NCBI RefSeq assembly: GCF_030269925.1
Contig: NC_085127.1
Location: 13,833,501 to 13,897,500, forward strand
Origin: Bombyx mori
Lineage: Eukaryota > Arthropoda > Insecta > Lepidoptera > Bombycidae
Reading direction: 5' to 3'
Length of the DNA: 64,000 nucleotides
Part shown: positions 11,006-22,860 of the stretch, piece after piece
How positions within the stretch are numbered: position 1 is the stretch's first letter
How the letters are laid out: each line of letters opens with the position of its first letter
Made by a program: the position numbers and the translations under genes
The notes under the pieces: model-generated
Told to the model about the DNA's origin: nothing
Databases searched by the model: none
Seen by the model: only the letters and a program-made list of their open reading frames with translations

Positions 11006-11256
11006 TCTATACTAATATATAAATCTACAGTGTTTTTTTACGGATGTTCCGTTATAACTACTGAACTTTGCATCCGATTGTCTTGAAACTTGGTATCCAT
11101 GTAGAAAATACATGTACTTAATGGATAGGCTAATATTAATATGAGCGTTGGACTCCCTACACCAGTTGCGGAGGCGTTAATGATGAGAATCTTTGTGGGA
11201 GTGAGAAATAATAATGTTCATTTTAAATGCCAAGCGAAGCGGACGGGTATAGCTAG
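11006..11256 (+). mobile_element. Non-autonomous Helitron (TCTATACTAATATATAAA family)
   Basis: Begins TCTATACTAATATATAAA, ends GCGGACGGGTATAGCTAG, and is followed by T. The same family is at 25799-26044 and, inverted, 46026-46703. Confidence 0.88.
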
Positions 11257-11799
11257 TTACAAAAATAAAATCAAAGTCGCCAAAATGTCATGCACATAAA
11301 TAAGTTATGCAAAAACAAACAAATTATGTCTGGTAAAATAAATCATAAAATATTAACGTAATAAAATTATAAAAAAAATAAGTAAAATTATGAAATTCAA
11401 AAATTAAACCACCATACAGAAATAACAAATAAATAACTAAACAGGAAATCAGCTTTTCTGTATCACAGTAACTATATCTATCACAAATGAATCCTGATTT
11501 CAAGGACGTGGTAATCATTAGTCCGGCTCTACACTCGCGTGTGACGTCGCGCCGTGAATAGCCGCCGTGATCCGCGTGAAAACTGTGTCCCTCCACACTC
11601 GCAAAGCTTCACAGTCTTATTCGCGACTATGATGGACGACGACGTGATTTCTGCTGCTCCTCTTCCCGCATCGTTTCCTCACTGCTGAGGGTCATGACCA
11701 TTATAATATGTCGACAGGATTTTGCTCCTTGTAACGTCCGGCCAGCGCCTCCGATCATTGGCCGCATGAAGGGCGTTGTGGAATGGGATCTCTAGTGTT

Positions 11800-11912
11800 T
11801 TCTTTTTTTTTATTGCTTAGATGAGTGGACGAGCTCACAGCCCACCTGGTGTTAAGTGGTTACTGGAGCCCATAGACATCTACAACGTAAATTCGCCACG
11901 CACCTTGATGTG
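11800..11912 (-). repeat. Bm1 SINE fragment nested in the Harbinger-type element
   Basis: A poly-T start followed by the reverse complement of the last ~100 bp of Bm1. Confidence 0.85.
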
Positions 11913-11929
11913 TGTGATGTAGTGTGATG

Positions 11930-12222
11930 CGGATTTGGTCGAACCACCTTGTCGGACTGTGCGCGGTCTCTTTCCCTCGATCTTCCTTTTCTGCTGCTAT
12001 TGGGTATAGAATCCTTCACTTTCTTTCTATACGATTTATAGCTTTACATAAGTGATTCCTTCTTTTTCTTTAACTCAGCTACAGGTATATTTAAGATAGC
12101 ACTTAGGCGTGTCCAGGCATCATGAACCTTATTCTTATTTTTATGGTCTTGATGTTTCGGCTCAGCTTGATGACAGTCAATGAGGGTCAGTTCCAGATCA
12201 ATATTCTACGTAGTATTCATAT
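11930..12222 (-). pseudogene. MADF-domain relic (Harbinger ORF2-like)
   Basis: Read on the minus strand, one frame shows an acidic/aliphatic first helix, then a K-rich linker (HKNKNKVHDAW), then the WTRLSAIL...ELKKKKESL and YKSYRKKVKDSI segments. This spacing is typical of MADF/Myb-SANT-like DNA-binding domains in the accessory protein of PIF/Harbinger transposons. An in-frame stop falls at about 12052, right after the KKKKESLM segment. It is too short to have been recognised as an open frame. Confidence 0.6.
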
Positions 12223-12939
12223 TTAAATCAATTACCGACGCACGCATAACCACTCCCTACGATGTCTTGTACGCTACTGCGGAAAAATGCGAATCAGTGT
12301 TTCCACTTTAATGATTTCCTTTCCCCACGCCTCAATTCAAATTTCCCCTTCTCAGGGCTTTTTTCGCCTTAAAATTTTTTCTGTTGTAGTTTTTACGTTT
12401 GGCCCTAGTATAGTAACTAAAAAAAGTCTTTATCGTATAGTAAGTTAAGTATTATCTTCTATAGCCTGCCCACTCCTCTGGCCACAGAATAGAAATAATG
12501 GTAAGTATACGCCACCAGCACGCGTTGTCACTGTTTCTTTTATACGGCAACACGCTAGTCCACGGTAGAGTCCATAAAAAAATAGTTCCGAAATTTACCG
12601 CAATATTTCAAGCTAGGTTTTCCCATGATTTCCTGTAATTTCCTCTTTTAAAGTCTTCCCCTTTTTCTCCACCTGTGGACCCTAATTTCCCCTGAAATGG
12701 GGAATTTTCCCTAATTGTTTCCGCAATTAGGGAACATTCTACTGCGAGTGTGGATGCGTTCATGTTCGCGTGCCGCAAACTCTTTGTCGCGGACCAAAAA
12801 ATCGACACTGATCAGGGAATTGTGTGAAGCGCGAACGGAAAGGCGTCAAACAACATCTACACTCGTGATTCGCAGTTGTCGCGGGCTTTCGCGGCCGTTC
12901 GCGCCGCGAGTGTAGAGCCGGCTTTATCTATTCTTAGCG

Positions 12940-13630
12940 TTCTTCGATAAAACAGTGCGACATGATATCCCTTTGATGGTTGCCTCATCTAATTAGATAC
13001 CCAACCCAGACGGTGCCGCCCTAGGCTCTGTTTATCGCGTCTCCCTTAATGCTGGAATCAATTTTATTAATGTTGATTCAATAATTTTTTTAAAATTCAA
13101 AATAACTTTATCAATATTTTTATGAAAATTAATCTGAACTCGTTTTCAAAGGAGACTGTCTTTACTTTTTTTCGTCCCTAATATTTTAGCATATCAAAAA
13201 TTTCGCTGTCCCTTGCTATATAGATATTATATATGAAAATAATCATCTATATAACTCGCAGATGCTAGTTACTATGGGACAAATCTAACTGTTGCATTGG
13301 GAATAGTGGCGTGCACTAAGCGGATTTCCTGTATTTTCAGATTAAGGAAGTCTGTGCCTGGGGTGCTTGATTGAATCATACGATCGATGGTGATTTCTCT
13401 GAAACGGTCTCGGAAATAAATCATCAATAAACAGTTACGTAATTGAAGTAGTCTTCAGCCTGAGAAGATATTAAAGAGCAATTTTTCGATACATAATATT
13501 AAATAGAAGGAAGAAGAAAAGAAAAAATAACCTGGAGAAGCGGAGATCGCTCGTGAGACGCATAACATCTGCCCACAGCAATGATACTGAATGAAGATCA
13601 CGACCGCTCTGACAAGGGTGATACGACAAA
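12940..13630. other. Intergenic, no feature seen
   Basis: No gene or recognised repeat. Confidence 0.4.
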
Positions 13631-13632
13631 GA

Positions 13633-14070
13633 ATCGTCGTGGCCCAAGGGATAAGACGTCTGGTGCATTCGTGTTGAGCGATGCACCAGTGTTCGAATCC
13701 CAGGCGGGTACCAATTTTTCTAATGAAATACGTACTTAACAAATGTTCACACGATTGACTTCCACGGTGAAGGAATAACATCGTGTAATAAAAATTAAAC
13801 CCGCAAAAATTATTATTTGCGTAATTACTGGTGGTAGGACCTCTTGTGAGTCCGCGCGGGTAGGTACCACCGCCCTGCCTATTTTTGCCGTGAAGCAGTA
13901 ATGCGTTTCGGTTTGAAGGGTGGGGCAGCCGTTGTAACTATACTTAAACCTTAGAACTCATATCTCAAGGTGGGTGGCGCATTTACGTTGTAGATATCTA
14001 TGGGCTCCAGTAACCACTTAACACCAGGTGGGCTGTGAGCTCGTCCACCCACCTTAGAAATTAAAATAAA
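13633..14070 (+). mobile_element. Bm1 SINE, full length
   Basis: tRNA-like head (TGGCCCAAGGGATAAGACG ... GTGTTCGAATCCCAG) followed by the full body. About 440 bp. Confidence 0.92.
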
Positions 14071-14410
14071 ATTAGAAGGGCGGAAAAATATCGTAATGAA
14101 CAACGCTGGCTCTGGGGAGAAGGAGAGGTGTCATAGTGCTGGGTGGGAAGAGGTGCTCAAATTTTAAATGCGAAAAACAATTTCGAAGTTTTTTTGTAAA
14201 GCCTTTTGTTCGGAAACTTTCTTTGTGTCAAAGAAGCGAGGGTAATAAGCAGTAACTTTAAATGGGTAACATAATGTTAAATGTAACCCCATTTTTAAAT
14301 GTTATTCAAAAATGTTAAATTATTAAAATAAATAATTAAATATATAATTAATTAAGAAATAAAAAAAATGGGTCTTATAATGGCTTTTTTTTGCAAATAA
14401 TATTAGGTAG

Positions 14411-15049
14411 TGTTGAAGGATTATCAGGGTGGCGGCGATAATTGAGACACGAAGATAATAAGTTCTCTTTAATGCACGTTGCGACGGGTAGAGTACAAAA
14501 AGGGGTTGAAATATGCTAACCGCCGGTATTTATACAATCCGTCTTGACCTACTTTAAATACAAACTTAATAGGTAATATTAAATATTGTTTATCTTAATT
14601 ATTCTGTTGATTATTTACGTACAATTATTACTTATTACTTAATAATATCAAATTATATAATTTTATAACATTAAAGGTTTATTATGCCGCGGCGCCGGAA
14701 GCTGTCAAGCGGAAGGCGCCATAAAATATAAGTATAAAGAAATATGAATCAACTATTTACTTGATTACAAAATTACTATTTATAAAACAAAAATAAGTTC
14801 TATATATTACCTAATCATTAGGATGTACCTGAACTAGTTTGTAAATAATGGCTCACATATTAAGTATGTGAGGCCGGAAGTGGTACTTGATAACAAAAAT
14901 ATAATTGTACAACTTAAATAACAAAAGGGCTTATTGCGCCGGTATGAATCAATTATTCACTTGATTATAAAATCACTAATTATATTATAAAACAATAATT
15001 AAATAATGGTTCACATATTATGTGAGGCCGGAAGTGTTACTCGATAACA
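14411..15049 (-). repeat. Gypsy 3' LTR
   Basis: 639 bp, matching 21386-22024. It contains a diverged internal duplication: 14743-14895 and 14943-15049 both end in a GGCCGGAAGTG...GATAACA motif, so the start of U3 (in element orientation) is repeated. Confidence 0.95.
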
Positions 15050-15244
15050 TTCGGCCATCCTGTGTATGCCGTGTCCCACGGCGATCAGCGCTGCTAATGG
15101 TGTCTGGGTTGTTGCTGGTGTATGGCACCTGGAATTGACATGTTTAAGCAGTAATTAAATCTTATATTGTCTAATTTATACGACTTTTATTAATCCTAGA
15201 TCACACAATTTTTATTTAGCCTACTTCACACAGATTGTATGTCT

Positions 15245-15535
15245 TAAATTATTTTGTCTTGGCTCACACAGCTTTTATTTTTTCTATATCACACAGCTTT
15301 TATTTTTTCTATATCACACAGCTTTTATTTTTTCTATATCACACAGCTTTTATTTTTTCTATATCACACAGCTTTTATTTTTTTCTATATCACACAGCTT
15401 TTATTTTTTCTATATCACACAGCTTTTATTTTTTCTATATCACACAGCTTTTATTTGTTACACATCACACAGCTTTTATTTGTTACACATCACACAGCTT
15501 TTATTTGTTCTATATCACATAGCTTTTATTGTAAC
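15245..15535 (-). repeat. 25-bp tandem repeat array in the Gypsy 3' untranslated region
   Basis: About 11 copies of a 25-bp unit containing CACACAGCTTTTATTTTTTC. The last copies vary (TTTGTTACACAT instead of TTTTTTCTATAT). It lies between the integrase stop and the 3' LTR. Its open frames are a by-product of the repeat. Confidence 0.95.
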
Positions 15536-15758
15536 TTATGCAGCTTCTATCCTGAAGTAGTTTGATTTTGTTTTATCTGATATCTGATACTAAATATTAA
15601 TAGAACGAATGAATACATATTTTGTTCAACAGTTTATTTCTGAATACAATATTTGTTTCGTACACTTTTGATCTATTACTATACTTTCATAGCTTTGTAT
15701 TAATTACTTAATACTTAACATCCTTATTAATTGACCAACATTATTTATTATTTTACTA

Positions 15759-16508
15759 TCAACTCTCTAATAAGTCTATCAAATCATCTCTATCAACCTC
15801 ATGGTCACTGCCACTGCTATCGTCGGAAATGGAAGATTTGTAAGGTCGGAGGACTTCACCGCGAACAACAGCAGTAAATTTTCGATAACCTTTCATGCCT
15901 TTAATACTACATATAGTATAGCGATCTAACGACTGTTCTGCTTTGCATACCCTATAGGGTCCTGTATACAACCCGTTAAGTTTCCTAGTTATATTAGCGC
16001 TTTCTCTGGTTATTCCCCCTTTCCAAAGTACCAGTTGTCCCACCGAGTACTTAATGCATTTCTTATGAGATCGATCAAACCTATCCTTCATAAGTGTCAT
16101 ATGTTTGTCAATACTCAATTTAGCCGCGTTTCGCCTTTCTTCTAACGCTTTCGCTTGACTTTCGAAGTCATTGGGTTCTCCAGTAGGGTATGCCGGTAAG
16201 CGCGAATTGGGATGCCCAAATAATAACTTAAAAGGAGCAAAACCAGTAATTGCGTGAGGAGTGTTATTAATGCCCCAAACTATATCAATTAGGTGATCAT
16301 CCCAGGTGCATTCGCTATTAGACATAGTGTTCAATCCGTTAATCAAAGTTCGATTTACCCGTTCTACTTGGCCATTCGACCTAGGACTGGCAATGGCATT
16401 CAAAATATGTTTAAATTGCATTTCTTCTGAAAATTGTTTGAAATACCGGCTAGTAAACGCTTTGCCTCTATCTGTAATAATCCTGTTAGGATTTCCAAAC
16501 TGCGAAAT
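15759..16508 (-). pseudogene. Gypsy integrase, C-terminal part (frameshifted from pol)
   Basis: This frame carries the second catalytic Asp (ITDRGKAF, upstream of the first Met at 16421), the catalytic Glu in SNGQVERVNRT, and the GPY/F-like region (LNGLYTGPYRV), then an acidic tail and stop. It is offset by one base from the upstream pol frame, which would otherwise run through it, so the integrase is split. Confidence 0.88.
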
Positions 16509-18848
16509 GATATATCTTTCAATTGTTTTATAGTTTCCATGGAACTACAACTTTTGACAGGTTTTGCAAATACAAACTTTGTGAACGAATCTATAACAAC
16601 TAGTATATACGAGTTTCCTTTACGTGTTTTTACAAATGGGCCTAAATGGTCAACGTGTAGCGTATGCATCGGGATGGCCACCTTCTCGATCGGATGTAGT
16701 TCTCCCTGTAATTTACCGTGCTCTCCTTTGCCGTAAGCACATTGAAGACATGACTTAATATATTTCCGAATAAATCTAGTCATGCCCTCGAACCAAAACT
16801 GTGCCTTAATAGTTTTTTCGCACTTATCAAAACCAACGTGTCCTATTTGGTCATGAAATTTTTGTAATAATCCCCATTTTGCCAATTTAGGTATAACAAA
16901 ACGGTCCCCGTTAATTGTTTTTCTATAGAGGATGTTATCCTTTATAGCATAGTTAGAAATAATGTTTTGATTGTCTGTACCATTCCGTAGCTGAGTTAAA
17001 AGAGATTGAATACTTTCGTCTTGTAATTGTAATGTCACCAGCCAATCAGAGTTATCAATGAATAGGACAGAGTCCTGTACTGGATTTCTACTTAGGGCAT
17101 CTACGTGTCTCATTCGACTGCCAGATCGATACTCAATTTGCAGATCATAATCTTGAATTGACAGCCACCAGCGAGCTATACGGGGAATGAGGTCTTTTTT
17201 TACTAGAGTTGTCCTTAATGCGGCGCAATCTGTCACTACAGTTACCGGAACACCTACGAGATATACTCTAAAGCGCTTCAAGGAATCTACAACTGCCAAT
17301 GTCTCAAGCTCATAACTATGATAAAACTGTTCTTCTTTACTTGTAACCCTACTGAAGTATGCAATTGGTTTTAAAACACCATCGCTTTGGTATTGCAAAA
17401 GGATACCTCCCAGCCCTAGCTTACTAGCGTCAGTATGAAGCTCAGTGCGAGCATTCCTATCGTATATACCTAATACTGGTCTCTCGACAAGACGCTCTTT
17501 TAACGTTTGAAATGCAGTTTCTTGGGCAGAGCCCCACGTCCATTGAACATCCTTTTTTGTCAACTGTGTGAGAGGTCTAGCTATTTCAGCAAATCCGCGA
17601 ATAAATTTCCTAAAATAAGATGATAGACCAATAAACTGTCTTATTTCATGCACGTTTCGAGGTCTTCTATATTCAGATACGCAACTAATCTTAGCCTGTC
17701 CTGGTCGAACTGTGCCTGCAGTTATCTCATGACCTAAGTAATTAACACTTCTCTTAAGAAACGAACATTTGCTAAGGTTTAATTTCAAATTTGCTTCCGA
17801 TAAGAGCTTTAATACATTATCTAGTAATTTAAGACCGTCATCAACAGAAGTTGTAGGTAACATGACGTCATCGAGATAAGTAGCTACGTCATTACCTAAG
17901 CTACCTAGAACGATTTTGATAAGACGTGAAAATACAGCTGGTGCATTCGCTAAACCAAATGGCATTTTTAAAAATTCATATTGCCCAGAAGGCGTAACAA
18001 ATGCAGTTTTATGAATAGAGTCTTTAGATAAGTTAATTTGATAGTAGCTTTGTGCTAGGTCTAAAGTTGTAAAGAAAGATTTACCAGAGAGGCGGGATAC
18101 CTGATCGTCTATATGAGGCAGAGGATATCGATCTTTAATAGTGCGTGCATTAAGGGCTCTGTAGTCTATACATAGCCTATAATCACCACCTTTTTTCTTT
18201 ACAAGGACCACTGGACTTGCATAATCAGACATGGAGTTCCGTATTACACCTGCATCAATAAGATCTTGAACCTTTTCATTTACAATTTCATTTTCTTTGT
18301 GAGAGAGTCGATAAGGCTTGCAAAAGACAGGCTGCTCAGTTTTGGTCTGAATATGCATCTCCAGTATGTCTGTACATCCCAAATCTTTTGTATTTTTCGC
18401 AAACAAATGTCTGTATTTATTCAGTAACCGTAAAAGTCGACTGCAATCATTCCTTTCTAAATCTCCTATATCGATATCAGATAAATGCAATTCCTCGTCG
18501 GTAGATTGGTCAAGTATCATAACATTCGTACTACTTTGTAGACTCTCCTTTTTATTAGTAACAATTTCTGCGCGTGCTATTAATCTATTCTGTTTCCATT
18601 CAATTATTTTGTCTCCGATATTAATTAGTTTTAAAAAACAATCTTTCGACCTTACAAGTCCACCCAAAATTATATAAGACATACAGCCCAACTCAAAATA
18701 TACAGAATTCACAAGAAATGTATCATTAGTATTAATATTGAGATAAACTTGTACCATAGCAACACTTTGTTGTGGTATTATACAGCTGTGTTTTAAATAC
18801 ACTGGGAATTTGGTTATAAAGTCTGTGTCATGTAATTTTATATCACTA
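16400..18848 (-). pseudogene. Gypsy pol: reverse transcriptase, RNase H, integrase N-terminal part
   Basis: The frame holds an RT (KKKGGDYRLCIDYRALN near residue 205, active site YLDD near 310), RNase H (TDAS near 460 and the ELETLAVVDSLKRF segment), a chromodomain-free linker, an integrase HHCC zinc finger (HDQIGHVGF...CLQC) and the first integrase Asp (HVDHLGP). After about 16510 the frame reads nonsense because of a one-base shift. The 5' end of the frame is fused to Helitron sequence, so it lacks its own start. RT and RNase H motifs look intact. Confidence 0.92.
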
Positions 18849-20110
18849 CTAGCTGACCCGGCAAACGTTGTATTGCCTTAAATAAGATTTCTAGGGAAAT
18901 TTTACTGTAGAAAAAAAAACCTCATTTAACCACATAATACCTCATATTAACAAAAAAAATATTAAAAAAATTAAAATAAAAAATAAATGTTTGGGGTGGA
19001 CAACCCTCTTCACTTAGGGGTATGAAAAATAGATAGTAGCCGATTCTCAGACCTACTGAACATACTATTGATACACAAATAAAACCAAAAAAACATGGCT
19101 GAAAAATGTATAGGAGTATTGTATAGCTCTCAAATATATTAAGTGTATAATCTATTATGTATAGTGAGTAAGTAAGACAGGAGACCGGCTTCGTCCTCAT
19201 CCCTACTACGTGATGTTTGCTGGATGAGTGGTGACACCTGGCGGGGATAGCTGATCGATCGATAGTTGATCAGTAGTCGACCGGCGAGCGCGGAAGATCA
19301 AATTCAATTTAAAAAAAATCATAATTAAAGGAACTTGAAATTATAAACTCTGAATAAGAATTTATCGTACTACAATTATAATATTTGATTGCCATCTTGC
19401 AACCTTATTGCGGATCTGTGCATAGAATAAAAAAAATATTAATCGGGATGGAAAAATAGGGGTTGATCGTATAAGAGTGAAAATTGAGTATGAGAGTAAT
19501 ATGATTTTTTTTATTTTAAGTCATGACAAAACAAAATAAAAAACTTGCCAAAAAAATTAAAGTTTATAATTAACAAATAAAAAATAGGGGTTGGTCATAG
19601 AGGGATGAAAAATTGAGAGTAAAATCAGATTTTTTATTTTAATTCATGACAAAATAAAAATAAAAATGAAAATCTTGCCAAAAAAATCAAAAGTTTATAA
19701 TTAACAAATAAAAAATAGGGGTTGATCGTAGAGGGGTGAAAATTTCAGAGTAATATGATTTTTTTTGTTCTACGTCATGACAAAATAAAAACAAAATTCT
19801 CGCAAAAAAAATTAAAGTTTTTAATTAGCAAATAAAAAATAAGGGTTAATCGTAGAGGGGTGAAAATTTAGGGTTGTATGTATTTTTGTATGTTGTATCA
19901 TAAAAAAATAGAAATTAAAAATTTTGTCTAAAAATTAAAAAAAAAAATTTGGGGTGGACTACCCCTAACATTTAGGGGGATGAAAAATAGATGTTGGCCG
20001 ATTCTCATAGATACCGGATAAGCACAAAAAATTTCATCAAAATCGGTCAAGCCGTTTCGGAGGAGTATGGCAACGAAAACTGTGACACGAGAATTTTATA
20101 TATTAGAAGA
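18849..20110 (-). mobile_element. Helitron (non-autonomous) inserted in the Gypsy element
   Basis: On the minus strand it starts TCTTCTAATATATAAAATTC and ends with GCCGGGTCAG and CTAG. Position 18849 marks the CTAG end and 20101-20110 the TC end. The interior (19445-19880) has about four tandem units of roughly 115 bp around AAAAAATAGGGGTTGATCGT. No coding sequence. Confidence 0.88.
19445..19880 (-). repeat. Tandem ~115-bp units inside the Helitron
   Basis: Four imperfect copies, each with GGGGTTGATCGTAGAGGGGT-like starts and CATGACAAAA... centres. They likely arose by slippage within this Helitron family. Confidence 0.75.
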
Positions 20111-21369
20111 GTACTATCAAAAGTTTCACAACTACCCACAAACTTAACAAAATTTTGTGATACAATTAAACCGATATTAGGTTTATTTATCATTGATTGT
20201 CCGATTATTAAATCTATATCAGCCATATCGTAATTAGTTATTTCCACAAATCCACTCAAAATAATATTGTCAATGTGAACATTCACGTAGGACGTTCCTA
20301 GAGAGGTCGAATATGCGCCTCCAAAACCTCTCATTGTAACCACGGAAGGCTTAATCTTTAATTTTAACTTCTCAGCATATGCCACAGTGAGAATATTTAA
20401 TTTGCTGCCCGTGTCTATGTATGCAATCAGATTACAACCATTAATTACCACTACCTTTTTGTACAAATCTACATATATGTTGTATGTTGTAAATAAGACA
20501 TTACTCACTTTTGGGTGTGAAGAGCTGGCCGCATACCAGCAGCTGGCCGACGTGTGTCCCGGGCGATGGCACACCTCGCAGCGCGGCACTTTGCAGTCCT
20601 TTGCTTCATGACCTTCTCTTCGGCAGGCGTAACATTTCTTAGGTTTAAAGTCGGACCCTCTTGCAATTGGAGTAACGGCGCCGCCTCTTCTCCAGGTGGT
20701 AGCTGGTCGCGAATGGCTAGCTTCAACTTGTTTGTAGTTTTCCAGTGACGACAAATATCCGTAGTACAGTTGCTGTGGTGTATCGCACTGGAAAGCCTTT
20801 GCGTTAGCTCTTATTTCCATGGGTAGACCGCGAATTATACACGAAATTGTAGGCTCGCCAACGATATTACATTTTTTTAATAAGGAGACTTTGTCGTGGA
20901 AATATTTTGTCATACTTTCAGAATTCATTTTCTTTCTAGCGAGCATAGATTCAAGTAGATCTACATAGTCAGTAGAACGTGGGAACGCGGTCTCTAGAGC
21001 GTCCTTCCACCCCTTCCACGTGAAATCGTAGTCGTCCAGATCGTCATACCACTCTCTAGCTGACCCACGAAGACGTATCTGCATGATAAACTGGCGGTCT
21101 TTGTTGTTCCATCCATATACGTCGCCCAACTGGTCGATCTTGTGCAGCCATCCCTTGACGTTGCTAGATTTTTCATCCGGCCGGAACGTTGGAATAACCT
21201 CCGCATCGGTTTGGGTGACACGTCGCTTTTTGTATCGTCTGTGTTTCTCAGCGGTCTCTTCGTGATCGGACGAAGAAAAAAAATTCGATGATTCGTCGCT
21301 GTCGGGTGCAGCATTCTCGCAGCGTCTCCTTTTTTTCGTACCAAGTCCGTCAATATATGGGCCTGACAT
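20107..21369 (-). CDS. Gypsy Gag-protease open frame (C-terminus replaced by Helitron sequence)
   Basis: Starts at 21369, only 16 bp inside the 5' LTR. Acidic/basic N-terminus, Gag core, two CCHC zinc knuckles (CYACRREGHEAKDC and CEVCHRPGHTSASC), then a retropepsin with DTGS. The open frame extends to 20047, but the last ~17 residues come from the Helitron. The protease C-terminal part looks complete up to the junction. The product would be Gag-Pro without Pol. Confidence 0.9.
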
Positions 21370-21385
21370 AATCCCACTTCTGAAG

Positions 21386-22024
21386 TGTTGAAGGATTATC
21401 AGGGTGGCGGCGATAATTGAGACACGAAGATAATAAGTTCTCTTTAATGCACGTTGCGACGGGTAGAGTACAAAAAGGGGTTGAAATATGCTAACCGCCG
21501 GTATTTATACAATCCGTCTTGACCTACTTTAAATACAAACTTAATAGGTAATATTAAATATTGTTTATCTTAATTATTCTGTTGATTATTTACGTACAAT
21601 TATTACTTATTACTTAATAATATCAAATTATATAATTTTATAACATTAAAGGTTTATTATGCCGCGGCGCCGGAAGCTGTCAAGCGGAAGGCGCCATAAA
21701 ATATAAGTATAAAGAAATATGAATCAACTATTTACTTGATTACAAAATTACTATTTATAAAACAAAAATAAGTTCTATATATTACCTAATCATTAGGATG
21801 TACCTGAACTAGTTTGTAAATAATGGCTCACATATTAAGTATGTGAGGCCGGAAGTGGTACTTGATAACAAAAATATAATTGTACAACTTAAATAACAAA
21901 AGGGCTTATTGCGCCGGTATGAATCAATTATTCACTTGATTATAAAATCACTAATTATATTATAAAACAATAATTAAATAATGGTTCACATATTATGTGA
22001 GGCCGGAAGTGTTACTCGATAACA
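21386..22024 (-). repeat. Gypsy 5' LTR
   Basis: 639 bp, reading as identical to the 3' LTR. The next bases on the minus strand do not give an obvious primer-binding site at the LTR edge; the nearest TGG is about 10 nt in. Confidence 0.95.
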
Positions 22025-22480
22025 GTAGGTATAGTTGTTTTTGACGCTTTAAAAAAGGTTTTTGTTTACCGTCAATGCACGACGCGCTCTGAGTATGTAC
22101 TTAGTAAACGCATTCTGTAGAGAAATAGTAGCAGCAACACAAGACCGGATCTCACAAGTTTACTTTAAACTAAAATGTAATATATGTGACGAGAACAAAA
22201 TTGACCCAAGGAAGCGACAGGACAATTTCGGTGAGTAGAGTAGGTACTGGCGCTAGTGTTGTACAGCGCTGTGAAAGATCGGATAGTGTTATTATTTGTA
22301 CGTAACTATTGAACAGTGTTTCATAACCCCTGAATTATGACTGAAAGAACTCTAATTTAAACATGTCTTTTGGATAAATTTGAAAATAGGATGCGGTGGA
22401 TCATTCATTATGTCTACAGCCACTTTGCCACTTGCCGCACTACAGGCAGCGCGGCGTTTACAATAGCCTCCATTATTAAG
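22025..22480. other. Intergenic, no gene seen
   Basis: Flank between the Gypsy element and AP3B. No coding signal. Confidence 0.4.
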
Positions 22481-22489
22481 TATTAGTAA

Positions 22490-22720
22490 ATAATGGAGGC
22501 TTATAAACCGGTTATCATCTGAGCGCAACTGTGGGAAATTAAATAAAGTCGCTGGCTTCGCGGTTTCTTTCAAAAAGCACACTGAAGTCTCAGTAAATTC
22601 CAATTATTTTAGTAGCACACTATTTCATTTGATCTCATCTCATCTCGTTTAATTCTATTTCATTCAATTTCATTACTTTTTTTCGACCTAATCACTGATA
22701 ACCTTATTCCAGCTACCCAA
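22490..22720 (+). repeat. Diverged fragment of the repeat in 37985-38440
   Basis: Shares AAATAAAGTCGCTGGC, TGAAGTCTCAGTAAA and the TCATTTGATCTCATCTC stretch with 38130-38250 and, inverted, with 46330-46560. Confidence 0.65.
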
Positions 22721-22721
22721 G

Positions 22722-22860
22722 TTTGTGTAAGTGAGCTCACGGGGCTCAACCTAGGAAGACTTGCTAGCACTGGCAAGAGTAGTGCTTCGCTTATCTACCA
22801 CCAGATCGGGATCACGACCCAATGAGAAGATATGGCAAGAAACTCAGTGGCTTAGATTAA
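22722..22860 (+). repeat. Family X repeat
   Basis: GTGAGCTCACGGGGCTCAAC ... AGTAGTGCTTCGCTTATCTACCACC ... AATGAGAAGATATGGCAAGA, matching the inverted copies at 34636, 39127 and 40805. Confidence 0.7.

Larger units (their letters stand above)
11516..12932 (-). mobile_element. PIF/Harbinger-type element with TTA target duplication
   Basis: Inverted ends sharing CCGGCTCTACACTCGCG occur just after TTA on the left (11518-11520) and just before TTA on the right. This is the 3-bp TTA duplication typical of PIF/Harbinger. The interior minus strand has a decayed MADF-type reading frame (12000-12220), the kind of second protein such elements carry. A truncated Bm1 (11800-11912) has inserted into it. 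I see no transposase frame. Confidence 0.72.
14411..22024 (-). mobile_element. Ty3/Gypsy LTR retrotransposon, recent but broken, with nested Helitron
   Basis: Two LTRs of 639 bp (14411-15049 and 21386-22024) read as identical, begin TGTTGAAGG and end GATAACA on the plus strand, and are flanked by a GTAG target duplication (14407-14410 and 22025-22028). Gene order on the minus strand is Gag-Pro, RT, RNase H, integrase, the Ty3/Gypsy order. No envelope-like frame is seen. A Helitron (18849-20110) splits Pro from RT, and a frameshift near 16510 splits the integrase. LTR identity implies recent insertion, so both lesions are either recent or were copied along with the element. Confidence 0.93.

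Noticed and set aside
12608..12808. 66-codon minus-strand frame inside the Harbinger-type element.
   Set aside because: Its composition is not that of a DDE transposase or MADF domain; likely chance.
15235..15565. Open frames over 95-103 codons with a repeated FYFFYITQLL pattern.
   Set aside because: They are translations of the 25-bp tandem array in the Gypsy 3' untranslated region.
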